64,000 nucleotides of DNA from assembly GCF_022230885.1 (NCBI RefSeq), contig NZ_JAKGCT010000004.1:1426001-1490000 (forward strand), in the 5' to 3' direction. Position numbers and translations under genes: made by a program. The notes beneath the pieces were generated by a model that was not told where the DNA came from, did not search any database, and was given only the letters and a program-made list of their open reading frames with translations. Positions within the stretch are counted from its first letter, which is position 1, and every line of letters starts with the position of its first letter. Shown one piece after another: positions 21,412 to 30,572 of the stretch. Source of the stretch: Paenalcaligenes niemegkensis. GTDB taxonomy: Bacteria; Pseudomonadota; Gammaproteobacteria; Burkholderiales; Burkholderiaceae_B.

Positions 21412-22275
21412 ATGTCAGATTCCAACTCTATAGAACCCGAGCCTCGAAAGAAACGATTTTCACGCTTAGGCGAAATTTTCAAACGACGCCCTGAGCCCGA
21501 AGATCGCGAAGATATTAAAGCCATCCTGCAAGGGGCACACGAACGCGGTGTAATTGATACCGAAGCCTACAGCATGGTTTTCGGCGCTCTTGATGTCGCC
21601 AGCAAAACGGTTGCTGACATCATGGTGCCGCGTTCCAAAATCGATATTCTCGATATCACCAGGCCTTTGGCCGAACTCCTGCCTACCATTGTAGAAACCG
21701 GCCGCTCCCGCTTTCCGGTTTATGAAGACGACCGCGACAATATCGTCGGCATTTTATTGGCCAAAGATCTGCTGTTATCCATTGCCAATCCCACCATCGA
21801 TCTCCGGCCTCTCGTCCGTCCCGCTGTTTTTATTCCCGAAACCAAGCGCTTGAATGTTCTGCTGCACGAATTCCGCAGCAGCCGCAACCACATTGCTATT
21901 GTCATTGACGAGCACGGTGGAACAGCCGGGCTAATCACCATGGAAGACGTACTCGAGCAGATCGTAGGTGATATCGAAGATGAATACGACGAGGATGAAG
22001 AGCAAACCATTTTCCAGGCCGGCAATAATGGCTGGCGCGTCATGGCAGTCACCGAAATAGCCGACTTCAACGAGGCCTTTGGTACAGCGCTTCCCGACGA
22101 CGAATATGACACGATCGGGGGATGGCTAGCCTATGAACTGGGCCACATTCCACGTCGCGGCGACACGGTTACCCGTCAGGGCATGGTAGTGACCGTGGTT
22201 CGTGCCGATGCAAAACGCGCATTATGGCTGCATGTACAGCGCGACACCCCTGAACTGTCTTCCCACAATAACTGA
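21412..22275 (+). CDS. corC: CorC/HlyC-type transporter-associated protein with paired CBS domains
   Basis: About 287 residues from ATG 21412 (MSDSNSIEPEP); a start at 21367 or 21379 is also possible. Two CBS domains (about residues 60-185, with VADIMVPRSKI at the first) are followed by the CorC_HlyC C-terminal domain (DEYDTIGGWLAYELGHIPRRGD). An acidic stretch EDEYDEDEEQ marks the linker. Family members are linked to magnesium/cobalt efflux, and the ybeX homologue also to ribosome function. It overlaps lnt by one base (TGATG), as expected for this operon. Confidence 0.93.
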   Translation: MSDSNSIEPEPRKKRFSRLGEIFKRRPEPEDREDIKAILQGAHERGVIDTEAYSMVFGALDVASKTVADIMVPRSKIDILDITRPLAELLPTIVETGRSRFPVYEDDRDNIVGILLAKDLLLSIANPTIDLRPLVRPAVFIPETKRLNVLLHEFRSSRNHIAIVIDEHGGTAGLITMEDVLEQIVGDIEDEYDEDEEQTIFQAGNNGWRVMAVTEIADFNEAFGTALPDDEYDTIGGWLAYELGHIPRRGDTVTRQGMVVTVVRADAKRALWLHVQRDTPELSSHNN

Positions 22276-23906
22276 TGGCCGCTACCGAATCAGTCAGCAA
22301 TACGCTACCGCGCGGGACTCTTAACTTTCTGCTGGTTTTTGTGGGAGCCGTCCACGCACTAAGTTTTGCGCCCGGCCCCCTGCCCGCCTTTGCACTGCCA
22401 TTTTTACAATTGGTGGCGCTGGCGATTTTTATCGGTAGCGCGCTTACAGCATCATCCCAAAAGCAGGCCAGCCTGACGGCATTTTGCTTTGGTATTGGCA
22501 ATTTTACGGTGGGCGTGTATTGGCTTTACATCAGCATGCATGTGTATGGTCTGATGCCATCAGTGCTTGCCGCCTCTGCCGTGGTTCTCATGGCCATGGC
22601 TTTATCCGCTTTTATTATTGCTGCGGTCCTGCTGATTCGTTATTTGCTGCCTCGCGCCAAATACCTTAACTGGCAGGAACAAATACTGGGGGCTGCCGTT
22701 ATTGCTTCAGTATGGACTCTCAGCGAATGGCTACGCGGTACCCTGTTCACAGGCTTTCCGTGGTTAAATATTGCATATGCGCACGTTGACGGCATGTTCG
22801 CAGGATGGGCGCCCTTGTTCGGCGCCTATGCCGTGGCCTGGTGCGCCGCATTTAGCGTGGGCTCAATAAGCCTGTTTGCGATCAATACCGAGCAACGCGA
22901 AAATGGACTTAGCGCCGCTGCCATGGGCTGTGCTGTAGTGCTTGGCATTGCTGGCATTGCCTTTAGTAATATCAAATGGGCTGATGCGCACGGAGACCCC
23001 ATTATTGTCCGCCTGGTGCAGGGAAATGTCAGCCAATCGCTGAAATTTGATCCAGAGCATCTTAGCGCAGGCATCCAAATCTATCAGGAACTTAGCGCTC
23101 TTCCTGCCAAAGAGGCAGGCTCTGAGCCGAGTCTGATTGTGTTGCCTGAAACCGTAGTGCCATTACTGCAAAACCGCATCGCTCCGGAAGTCTGGCAGCA
23201 GTGGATAGACATCGCAAAAAATCAAAATGCCCAACTATTGCTTGGCGCTCCGCTGGAAAGCGGCACCGCAAGCCCCCAATATACAAATAGTGTCATTGCC
23301 ATCGACGGCAAATCCACTCCTGAGCAGATTATTAATCTGCAGCTAGAACACCGCTACGACAAGTCTCACCTGGTTCCCTTTGGCGAATTTGTTCCATATG
23401 GTTTTAAATGGTTTGTTGATGCCATGCAAATTCCCCTCGGAGACTTTCATCGCGGCGAACATCGTCAGCAGAACTTTGATTTAGCCGGTCAGTATATTGC
23501 TCCGAATGTATGCTACGAAGATGTTTTTGGCGAAGAAATCGTACGTGCCGTGTTGCCCAACAGCACACAAGGACCTGGTGCAACGATGCTCATCAATGTC
23601 AGCAATTTAGCTTGGTTCGGTGACTCCTGGGCCTTGCGACAGCATCTGCAAATATCACGTTTTCGCGCTATCGAGACAGCAAGACCCATGCTTAGGGCCA
23701 CGAATACTGGCATGACCGCAGCCATTGACCACAGAGGTAAAGTGCTGGGCGTTCTGCCCGCCAACCAGTTGGGGGTACTTGATGTCGAAGTTCAAGGCGC
23801 TACAGGGCTTACCGCGTATGTACGTTGGGGCAATTTGCCTATTATTGTGCTGTCTTTGCTTTTGTGTGGCTGGGCTTGGCTACGTTTCAGGAAACCTCAA
23901 GCGTGA
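22275..23906 (+). CDS. lnt: Apolipoprotein N-acyltransferase
   Basis: 543 residues. Integral inner-membrane enzyme that adds the third acyl chain to lipoproteins. The first about 215 residues hold six hydrophobic helices; the rest is the periplasmic nitrilase-like domain. The catalytic triad is visible: Glu in VLPETVVP, Lys just before the VPFGEFVPYG segment region, and Cys in NVCYEDVFGEE. A last helix (LPIIVLSLLLCGWAWLRF) closes the protein. Start ATG overlaps the corC stop. Confidence 0.96.
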   Translation: MAATESVSNTLPRGTLNFLLVFVGAVHALSFAPGPLPAFALPFLQLVALAIFIGSALTASSQKQASLTAFCFGIGNFTVGVYWLYISMHVYGLMPSVLAASAVVLMAMALSAFIIAAVLLIRYLLPRAKYLNWQEQILGAAVIASVWTLSEWLRGTLFTGFPWLNIAYAHVDGMFAGWAPLFGAYAVAWCAAFSVGSISLFAINTEQRENGLSAAAMGCAVVLGIAGIAFSNIKWADAHGDPIIVRLVQGNVSQSLKFDPEHLSAGIQIYQELSALPAKEAGSEPSLIVLPETVVPLLQNRIAPEVWQQWIDIAKNQNAQLLLGAPLESGTASPQYTNSVIAIDGKSTPEQIINLQLEHRYDKSHLVPFGEFVPYGFKWFVDAMQIPLGDFHRGEHRQQNFDLAGQYIAPNVCYEDVFGEEIVRAVLPNSTQGPGATMLINVSNLAWFGDSWALRQHLQISRFRAIETARPMLRATNTGMTAAIDHRGKVLGVLPANQLGVLDVEVQGATGLTAYVRWGNLPIIVLSLLLCGWAWLRFRKPQA

Positions 23907-24041
23907 TCGCATTCTGTCCGTTGCAGTAGATCAAAACGAAAATCGGCGCTGACGCCCTTGGCGATTAAGATAGCGCTAATACTAAAACCGCCCCATGCCT
24001 CAGCCCTTTTTTCTCTTTTTGATGAGTTTTCACAAAAAGAC

Positions 24042-24070
24042 TTGCATAGTTTCAAAATACAGTGCATAAT
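24042..24070 (+). promoter_or_regulatory. Sigma70-type promoter of tRNA-Ala
   Basis: TTGCAT at 24042-24047 and CATAAT at 24065-24070 with a 17-base spacer, ending 44 bases before tRNA-Ala. A good fit to the housekeeping consensus. Confidence 0.7.
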
Positions 24071-24114
24071 CTCTTTTCTTTGTTGATGAGCGGCTTAAAG
24101 CAGCACATCGAAAC

Positions 24115-24190
<76 letters not shown>

Positions 24191-24212
24191 AAACAAAGAT
24201 GCTAAAAATTAG

Positions 24213-24241
24213 TTGACATCAAAAAAACTGACTGTTATAAT
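24213..24241 (+). promoter_or_regulatory. Consensus sigma70 promoter of tRNA-Glu and tRNA-Asp
   Basis: Exact TTGACA at 24213-24218 and exact TATAAT at 24236-24241, spacer 17 bases, 24 bases before tRNA-Glu. It lies between tRNA-Ala and tRNA-Glu, so the latter two tRNAs have their own strong promoter. Confidence 0.85.
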
Positions 24242-24265
24242 TATTAGCTTACTGGTTTAAGTCCT

Positions 24266-24341
24266 GTCCCCATCGTCTAGAGGCCTAGGACACTGCCCTT
24301 TCACGGCGGCAACCGGGGTTCGAATCCCCGTGGGGACGCCA
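24266..24341 (+). tRNA. tRNA-Glu (TTC anticodon)
   Basis: 76 bases with encoded CCA. Acceptor GTCCCCA pairs with TGGGGAC; anticodon loop CTTTCAC gives TTC; T-arm GGGGTTCGAATCCCC. It directly follows a consensus promoter. Confidence 0.97.
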
Positions 24342-24376
24342 AAGCTTAGCTTTGGCAAGATTTAAAATCTACTGCT

Positions 24377-24453
24377 GGAGCGGTAGTTCAGTTGGTTAGA
24401 ATACCGGCCTGTCACGCCGGGGGTCGCGGGTTCGAGTCCCGTCCGCTCCGCCA
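24377..24453 (+). tRNA. tRNA-Asp (GTC anticodon)
   Basis: 77 bases with encoded CCA. Acceptor GGAGCGG pairs with CCGCTCC; anticodon loop CTGTCAC gives GTC; T-arm CGGGTTCGAGTCCCG. Followed ten bases later by an intrinsic terminator. Confidence 0.97.
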
Positions 24454-24462
24454 AGAATTCGG

Positions 24463-24492
24463 TAAAAAAGCCCCGTTTACGGGGCTTTTTTA
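24463..24492 (+). terminator. Terminator of the tRNA cluster
   Basis: A perfect stem TAAAAAAGCCCCGT / ACGGGGCTTTTTTA with a two-base apex and a six-T tract. Ends the Ala-Glu-Asp tRNA transcripts. Confidence 0.92.
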
Positions 24493-24888
24493 CGTCTGCT
24501 GATTACGCAAGCGCTTGTATTATAAGCCTCCAGGCTGCCCTCTCTCTTAAGCCGCCGTATATCCACATTCATGATCAAACGCAAACTCGCTCGTCATTAA
24601 AGCGCATTGCTCTGATGCCAAAGCAGAATATTTTTAGCGAAACTGACAAACTTCTTTACAAACCAGAGTCTGTGGATTTAGCATCAAAGCTGAAAAATAA
24701 ATAAGGTACTTTCCGGTCACGAGAAGGCACCACTGCGCAGAACACCCCTGCCATCAAAAAACGGAGCCAGTCTCTACCCATCAGCAGTACTCCCTACTCA
24801 CAATGAATACCGCATCCTGCAGCAAAAGAAGAAGGCAGTGCCTTAGCGGGCTCTCACCCGCCAACAACTTTAAAATCAGGAGATCTAC
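24493..24888. other. Gene-free stretch before the symporter cluster
   Basis: About 400 bases with no coding frame or RNA gene I can support. It must hold the promoter and leader of the DUF4212-symporter operon; no convincing -35/-10 pair or riboswitch fold was picked out by eye. An AGGAG site at its end (ATCAGGAGATCTACATG) serves the first gene. Confidence 0.5.
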
Positions 24889-25146
24889 ATGGCGGAAAAC
24901 CCATCTTCAAGTGCCTACTGGAAAGCCAATCTGAGAGTCATCGGCATCAGCCTGGTGATCTGGTTTATCTGCTCCTTCGGCATGGGCATTATTCTGCGCC
25001 CGGCGCTGTCCGGCATCATGGTAGGAGGTGCCGATCTCGGCTTCTGGATGGCACAGAACGGGGCGATCTACATTTTCATTATTCTCATCTTTGTCTACAC
25101 CAAGATGATGAATAAACTCGACCGTGAACACGGCGTTGAAGAATAA
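24889..25146 (+). CDS. DUF4212 small subunit of sodium/solute (acetate-type) symporter
   Basis: 85 residues with two membrane helices (ISLVIWFICSFGMGIIL and a second from about residue 55, AIYIFIILIFVYTKMM) and the conserved ends of the DUF4212 family (AYWKANLR at the start, LDREHGVEE at the end). It is always found just before a large SSS-type permease, here 12 bases downstream, and is thought to be its small partner, much as YjcH precedes ActP. Strong ribosome site AGGAG upstream. Confidence 0.93.
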   Translation: MAENPSSSAYWKANLRVIGISLVIWFICSFGMGIILRPALSGIMVGGADLGFWMAQNGAIYIFIILIFVYTKMMNKLDREHGVEE

Positions 25147-25158
25147 GGGGAAGAGAGC

Positions 25159-26985
25159 ATGGAACAATTTACTCTGAACCTTATTTTTGTCGGCATCACA
25201 TTTGCCATATACATTGGCATTGCGGTGTGGGCTCGAGCCGGCACCACGGCGGAATTCTATGCAGCGGGCCGGGGAGTGCACCCGATTGCAAACGGTATGG
25301 CCACGGCTGCAGACTGGATGTCTGCAGCCTCCTTTATTTCCATGGCCGGCATTATTGCGTTAGCCCCTACCGGCGGTTATGAACAATCCGCCTACCTAAT
25401 GGGCTGGACAGGAGGCTATGTGCTGCTGGCCATGTTGCTGGCGCCCTACTTGCGCAAGTTTGGCAAGTTCACGGTTCCCCAGTTCATCGGTGACCGTTTC
25501 TACTCCACCGGCGCTCGTCTTCTGGCCGTCATCTGTCTTATTGTCATCTCAATCACCTATGTGATCGGGCAGATGCGCGGTGTGGGCGTGACCTTTTCGC
25601 GCTTTCTCGAAGTATCTACCGACACCGGCTTGTATATCGGTGCAGCTATCGTGTTCATTTACGCGGTGTTTGGCGGCATGAAAGGGATTACCTACACCCA
25701 GGTCGCACAATACATCATCCTGATCATCGCCTACACGATCCCCGCCCTGTTCATTTCGCTAAGCCTGACCGGCAACGTACTACCCCAGTTAGGCCTTATC
25801 GGTAACTACGCGCCCAGCGGCGGCGATATTAGCTTCCTGGCAAAATTAAATCAGGTCGTAACCGAACTGGGCTTCAGGGAATATACGTCCGACACCACCA
25901 ATCGCCTGAACATGTTCCTGTTCACTCTATCGCTGATGATCGGTACCGCTGGTCTGCCTCACGTCATCATTCGCTTTTTCACCGTACCCAAGGTGGCAGA
26001 TGCGCGTTCGTCGGCAGGCTGGGCGCTGGTCTTTATTGCTCTGCTCTATACGGTCGCACCGGCAGTCGGCTCCATGGCTCGCCTGAACCTCACCACTACC
26101 ATGTGGCCTTCAGCCATTACGGCTAATGCCGTCGATGGCCCCGCTATTTCGCGCGCTGACATTGACAGCAAGCCCGAGCTTTCCTGGATACGTACCTGGG
26201 AAGCAACCGGCCTGCTCGATATCGAAGACAAAAATGGTGATGGCTTGATCCAGTATTACAACGACAATGCTCCCGCCGACCATCCCATTTCAAAGCTGGC
26301 TGCTGAAGAGGGCTGGATGGGCAATGAGCTGGTAAAAGCCGACAACGATATTATGGTGCTGGCCAACCCCGAGATCGCTGGCTTACCAGGATGGGTCATT
26401 GCATTGGTAGCTGCCGGGGCGCTGGCCGCTGCTCTATCGACTGCTGCGGGCTTGTTGCTGGCAATTTCATCAGCCATTTCGCACGATCTCATCAAAGGGT
26501 CCATCAAACCTGACATCTCCGAGAAAGACGAGCTCATGGTTGCACGTATTGCCATGACCTTCGCCATTATCGTGTCTACCTGGCTAGGCCTGAACCCACC
26601 AGGCTTTGCTGCCCAGGTGGTGGCTCTGGCCTTCGGGCTGGCTGCGGCAACGATTTTCCCTGCACTCATGATGGGTATCTTCTTTAAACACGTGAATAAA
26701 CAGGGCGCCATTGCCGGCATGCTGGTGGGACTGATATTTACAGCCGTGTACATCTTTATCTATAAAGGCTGGTTCTTCATTCCGGGCACTAACAGTCTGC
26801 CCGATACTGCCGAGAATTACATGTTTGGCATTTCACCGCTATCGATTGGCGCGATTGGAGCGTTGGCAAATTTCATCGTAGCCTTCGTGGTTTCTTCCTT
26901 CACTGAAAAACCACCCCAGGAAATTCAGGATATGGTTGAATCGATCCGTATTCCCAGGGGAGCCGGCGCTGCCACGCAGCATTGA
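25159..26985 (+). CDS. Sodium:solute symporter, VC_2705 family (acetate/short organic acid uptake)
   Basis: 608 residues, about 13 membrane helices, of the SSS family subgroup that pairs with DUF4212. Family marks include AAGRGVHPIANGMATAADWMS near residue 35-55 and IGTAGLPHVIIRFFTVP near 258. A hydrophilic loop of about 85 residues (about 310-395), with DIEDKNGDGLIQYYND resembling a calcium-binding DxNxDG loop, sits between helices and is typical of this subgroup. Relatives import acetate or similar acids with Na+. The downstream CBS/nucleotidyltransferase protein suggests nucleotide- or PII-like control of uptake. Substrate is inferred. Confidence 0.9.
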   Translation: MEQFTLNLIFVGITFAIYIGIAVWARAGTTAEFYAAGRGVHPIANGMATAADWMSAASFISMAGIIALAPTGGYEQSAYLMGWTGGYVLLAMLLAPYLRKFGKFTVPQFIGDRFYSTGARLLAVICLIVISITYVIGQMRGVGVTFSRFLEVSTDTGLYIGAAIVFIYAVFGGMKGITYTQVAQYIILIIAYTIPALFISLSLTGNVLPQLGLIGNYAPSGGDISFLAKLNQVVTELGFREYTSDTTNRLNMFLFTLSLMIGTAGLPHVIIRFFTVPKVADARSSAGWALVFIALLYTVAPAVGSMARLNLTTTMWPSAITANAVDGPAISRADIDSKPELSWIRTWEATGLLDIEDKNGDGLIQYYNDNAPADHPISKLAAEEGWMGNELVKADNDIMVLANPEIAGLPGWVIALVAAGALAAALSTAAGLLLAISSAISHDLIKGSIKPDISEKDELMVARIAMTFAIIVSTWLGLNPPGFAAQVVALAFGLAAATIFPALMMGIFFKHVNKQGAIAGMLVGLIFTAVYIFIYKGWFFIPGTNSLPDTAENYMFGISPLSIGAIGALANFIVAFVVSSFTEKPPQEIQDMVESIRIPRGAGAATQH

Positions 26986-27025
26986 GGCAAGCTCAGCGTC
27001 GGGTATTTTTCCCGGCAACAACCAC

Positions 27026-27054
27026 ACAGATGGGTGCTTCATGCACCCGTCTGT
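27026..27054 (+). other. Intercistronic hairpin between symporter and DUF294 gene
   Basis: ACAGATGGGTGC, loop TTCAT, GCACCCGTCTGT: a 12-bp stem with one U-G pair, followed by TAAAAG rather than a U tract. It may stabilise the symporter mRNA or reduce read-through into the next gene. Confidence 0.55.
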
Positions 27055-27066
27055 TAAAAGAGCCCT

Positions 27067-28518
27067 ATGAACAGCCAGCAGCCGTATTCACGCCACGCCG
27101 ACATTTCCACTCAGAAAGTCTCTGAACTGATTGCGCGTGAGCCGTTGTCTTGCCCGCCCTCAACGTCGGTGGCCGAGGCTGCCCGTATTATGCGCGACCA
27201 CCAGGTTTCGTCGCTGGCCATCACTCAGGCAGGCACCGGCACACTGCTGGGCATACTGACCGTTCGCGACCTGACCCATCGTGTATTGGCCGAAGGGCGA
27301 GATCATTCCACCAAGGTTCATGAGGTCATGACCGCCGATCCGGCCTCTTTACCCACGAATGCTCTGGGCTCCGATATTTTGCATTACATGCTGAAAAATA
27401 AGGTGGGCCATCTCCCTATTGTTGATCACGGCCACTTTGTCGGCATGATCACCCAAACAGATATCATGCGCTTTCATGCCGTCAGCGCCGCAGTTCTACT
27501 CACCGACCTTGCCAAGACAGATAATGTGGCCGACATGGCCAGCATCAGCAAACACATTCCCAGCCTGCTTGTACAACTGGTGGGAGCCAACCACACTCAT
27601 GAAGTCATCACGCGGCTGATTAGCGATATTGCTGACACCATTACCCGTCAGCTGCTGAAAATAGCGGAGGCCCAGTTAGGAGCTCCGCCCGCCCCCTACC
27701 TGTGGCTAGCCTGCGGTAGCCAAGGACGGCAGGAACAATCCGGCGTGTCCGACCAGGATAACTGCCTGTTCCTGGACAACAGCGTTTCCTCCGACGACAT
27801 GCTGTACTTTTCCCAAATGGCCCACATCGTTTCTGATGGTCTTAACGCCTGCGGATATATCTACTGCCCTGGCGATATGATGGCCACCAATCCGTACTGG
27901 TGCCAACCCGTGCGCGTATGGCGTGAATACTTCCATAACTGGTCCGTCACACACGAGCCAGCCTCTCAAATGCTGGCCTCCGTCATGTTTGATCTGCGCC
28001 CCATAAGCGGCACCAGCAGCCTGCACCGCGACCTGCAGGCAGAAACACTGGAAATGGCCTCGAAGAACTCCATATTTGTGGCGCATATGATCGCCAACAG
28101 CCTGCTGCATACCCCGCCCTTGGGTATGGTCCGTGGTTTTTCACCGCTGCGTACCGGCCCTCACCGCGGTCATCTTGACATGAAGCTCAATGGCGTCGCC
28201 CCTATTACCGACCTCGCTCGCATCCATGCCCTGCAAGGCCGTATCCCTGATGTCAATACAAGAGCACGGCTACAAGCCGCTCAGGAAGCCGGCATAATTT
28301 CCACGTCAGGGGCCAGTGACTTGATTGAGGCCTACGATGTCATCGCCATGATGCGTCTTCAGAACCAGGCCAATATGATCAAAAACGGGCTAGAACCCTC
28401 CAACTATCTGGCTCCTGGCGATCTTTCCGGTTTCGAACGCAATCATCTGCGCGATGCCTTCATCGTGGTGCGAACCATGCAGTCGGCCCTAAGCAATAAC
28501 TACAGCGCCTTGCGCTGA
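27067..28518 (+). CDS. CBS-domain protein with DUF294 nucleotidyltransferase domains
   Basis: 483 residues, cytosolic. Two CBS domains (about residues 13-135: VSELIAREPLSCPP, then VHEVMTADPASLP), then a putative nucleotidyltransferase domain DUF294 (GSQGRQEQSGVSDQDNCLFL near 218-237, with the GS and DxD-like metal residues) and a DUF294_C helical domain. Proteins of this architecture are the standard neighbours of DUF4212/VC_2705 symporters and resemble the regulatory part of GlnD. A role sensing adenylates and controlling the transporter is inferred. The gene lies 81 bases after the symporter with a hairpin between. Confidence 0.9.
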   Translation: MNSQQPYSRHADISTQKVSELIAREPLSCPPSTSVAEAARIMRDHQVSSLAITQAGTGTLLGILTVRDLTHRVLAEGRDHSTKVHEVMTADPASLPTNALGSDILHYMLKNKVGHLPIVDHGHFVGMITQTDIMRFHAVSAAVLLTDLAKTDNVADMASISKHIPSLLVQLVGANHTHEVITRLISDIADTITRQLLKIAEAQLGAPPAPYLWLACGSQGRQEQSGVSDQDNCLFLDNSVSSDDMLYFSQMAHIVSDGLNACGYIYCPGDMMATNPYWCQPVRVWREYFHNWSVTHEPASQMLASVMFDLRPISGTSSLHRDLQAETLEMASKNSIFVAHMIANSLLHTPPLGMVRGFSPLRTGPHRGHLDMKLNGVAPITDLARIHALQGRIPDVNTRARLQAAQEAGIISTSGASDLIEAYDVIAMMRLQNQANMIKNGLEPSNYLAPGDLSGFERNHLRDAFIVVRTMQSALSNNYSALR

Positions 28519-28553
28519 TTTTTCAAACCAGAACCGGGACAGGACACTTAAGC

Positions 28554-29093
28554 ATGTGGATCGATCTTCTTTCAATGGCTGCGGTCGGGATCCTTGTGGC
28601 ATGCATGGTTTTCATCATTCGCCGCAGCCTCACCAAAAGGGATCGCACCGCACCTCGATGGATCTTGCCCGTCACGATTGGCGCAAGCATGATCAGCTAT
28701 AGCGTCTGGAACGAATACACGTGGTTTGACCGTATTACATCCAGTCTGCCCTCTGCCGTGGCCGTCGTGGCCCAAGGTGAACGGAGTTCTCCCTGGGCTC
28801 CCTGGACTTATCTGCGCCCGGTCACCATCCGTTTCATTGCACTAGACACCCGTACCCGGGTGCAATCCGAGCTTCAAGCCGGCCTGGTCCTCACTGAACT
28901 GCTGCTGGTCGAACGCTGGCAGCGCACTCGCCGGGTACCTGTGGCCTTCGATTGCCACCAGGCCAGGCGAGCCGACCTGCTCGGCGATACCCACCTGACG
29001 TCCACCGGCAAGCTGGAGAATGGCCATTGGCAAACCATGAAAGCCGATGACCCCATGCTTCATGCAGCATGTCAGAGTCCTCTTCCGGGCTAA
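28554..29093 (+). CDS. Hypothetical membrane-anchored protein of the symporter cluster
   Basis: 179 residues; no recognised domain. Two hydrophobic segments near the N-terminus (about residues 4-23 and 39-55) are followed by a hydrophilic part containing WTYLRPVTIRFIALDTRTRV and an Arg-rich middle. It starts 35 bases after the DUF294 gene, so it is probably the last gene of the operon. In several relatives the fourth gene of this cluster is a 3'-5' exonuclease of the DnaQ type; this protein does not look like one. Function unknown. Confidence 0.65.
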   Translation: MWIDLLSMAAVGILVACMVFIIRRSLTKRDRTAPRWILPVTIGASMISYSVWNEYTWFDRITSSLPSAVAVVAQGERSSPWAPWTYLRPVTIRFIALDTRTRVQSELQAGLVLTELLLVERWQRTRRVPVAFDCHQARRADLLGDTHLTSTGKLENGHWQTMKADDPMLHAACQSPLPG

Positions 29094-29144
29094 GGAATTC
29101 CAAGTCCTCACGCTTAACCCTACCACCCGTAACCCGTAACCCAC

Positions 29145-30425
29145 TCATAGGCTCTGGGATTCCAAAAACCTCAATACCCCTTGCCATGAAAGCAAATCGG
29201 CTTTGGCATTGGCGGTGGCCTCTCCACCACCTGTACTGACTTTTTTGGATACCGGATGGCTATAGACGATTTGGGTCGTAGGCACATAGGGGAACAGTAC
29301 CGCATGACCAGCGTCTTGCACGTCTATCCATTCGACATTGTGTTTAAACCCGTGTTCTTCCAGCCTTTCTACGATCATTTTGCAGTACAGACTGGATGGC
29401 CATGAACCATCGTCGGTTGCCGAGAGCAAGATGATCGGCCCATTGATGTTTTCTACACGTATGCGGGCAGGTTCGATTGCTTCCTTGTCTTCCAATGCAG
29501 TCAGCATCGCCAGTTCGTGTCGATGTGGAGCCTCGCCTTCGTCAAAAGGCAGCCATGACGCATGACGGTTGTTTTCCCATATATGCGCGAGCGGCTTGCC
29601 ATCAAGAAGCCATGTAGGGCCTTCGCGGCCTACTGCCGGATCCGCAGCATTTTGGGCGCTATGCACAAAGGCACTTGGCACATAGGCAATGACTGCCGAG
29701 ACCTCACGTGTAAAGGTGGCTCCCAAGAGCAATGCCAGCTCTCCCCCACGAGACTGGCCGCTTACCGCCACAAAGTCATTTCTGGGTTGCACATGTTTAC
29801 GCAGCCACTGCAGGCCTTGCTGAAAATATTCGAGATGTGTGTTGGAGATGTAGTCGGGGCGCCCTGGCGTTTTGAAATAGCCCAGTGCCAAAGCCGCATA
29901 CCCGCGGGAAGCGTATAAAGCCGCCCGAGCTTCATTGATTCCGCCCCCAGAGCCATTCAGCACCATGATGGCCGGATGCGGACCTTCACCCTCAGGCAGG
30001 AACAAGGTGCCCGCCAGACCGTCCTCGTCTACATCGAGCCGCTTGACAGCTGGCGCTGCCAGCCGCTGCGTTAAGGTAGTGGTCGTCCCCTGGCCCAGAG
30101 AGCTTACCGATACGTTCGTAACAATAGGATCAAAAACCGATAGGTTAAATAGTTGACGTGCACCATCAACCTGCGGAACCTGCGACCAGATCAGCCCCAT
30201 CGCATCTGCGCTTTCATAGGTGCTCCCTTCAAGCGGCACCTGCTGGCCAACATGAACCTCACCCTCGTCGTTGGCCTCAAAAATTGCATAGCTTGCCCAT
30301 CGAACGCCTTGCCGCACGGTCGTAGCACTGATTTCAACCTGCGCACCAGGCTGCGCACCAAATACAGTTATCTGACGCTCGACGTCAATCAGCGCGTCTG
30401 CCGGTTCTGCATTAAGCCTTAACAT
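29145..30425 (-). CDS. Acyl-CoA thioesterase / BAAT family alpha/beta hydrolase
   Basis: 426 residues. N-terminal domain (about 12-135) of the bile-acid-CoA:amino-acid N-acyltransferase/acyl-CoA thioesterase type, C-terminal BAAT alpha/beta hydrolase domain. The nucleophile elbow is GQSRGG with Ser225; the acid is probably Asp338 or Asp339 (SATDDGSWPS), and the base His374 (DAGHAVLFPY). No signal peptide, so cytosolic. Likely activity is hydrolysis of an acyl-CoA thioester or transfer of its acyl group to an amine; the substrate is unknown. It lies downstream of the ABC/monooxygenase operon on the same strand, but a terminator at 30502 separates them. Confidence 0.85.
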   Translation of the reverse strand: MLRLNAEPADALIDVERQITVFGAQPGAQVEISATTVRQGVRWASYAIFEANDEGEVHVGQQVPLEGSTYESADAMGLIWSQVPQVDGARQLFNLSVFDPIVTNVSVSSLGQGTTTTLTQRLAAPAVKRLDVDEDGLAGTLFLPEGEGPHPAIMVLNGSGGGINEARAALYASRGYAALALGYFKTPGRPDYISNTHLEYFQQGLQWLRKHVQPRNDFVAVSGQSRGGELALLLGATFTREVSAVIAYVPSAFVHSAQNAADPAVGREGPTWLLDGKPLAHIWENNRHASWLPFDEGEAPHRHELAMLTALEDKEAIEPARIRVENINGPIILLSATDDGSWPSSLYCKMIVERLEEHGFKHNVEWIDVQDAGHAVLFPYVPTTQIVYSHPVSKKVSTGGGEATANAKADLLSWQGVLRFLESQSL

Positions 30426-30501
30426 TTAAATTCCTCTGCTTCATAGTCATCAGTATGCATAAAATCGATATGGGGGTGTCATCGCTATTTTAGGCCGGGA
30501 C

Positions 30502-30541
30502 AAAAAAATGGCGAGTGTTCCTGAGAGACACCCGCCATTTT
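30502..30541 (-). terminator. Terminator after the ABC-transporter operon
   Basis: Reading the minus strand, an AAAATGGCG / CGCCATTTT stem with an inner GTGT/ACAC extension and one mismatch, then seven U. It lies about 30 bases after the binding-protein stop codon and before the BAAT-family gene. Confidence 0.82.
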
Positions 30542-30572
30542 CAGCATGATTTCATGCCGAGCTTACCAGGGC

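Noticed and set aside
29113-29143. Short tandem CCCGTAA repeats after the symporter cluster
   Set aside because: Only two to three copies in a short convergent intergenic gap; most likely chance.
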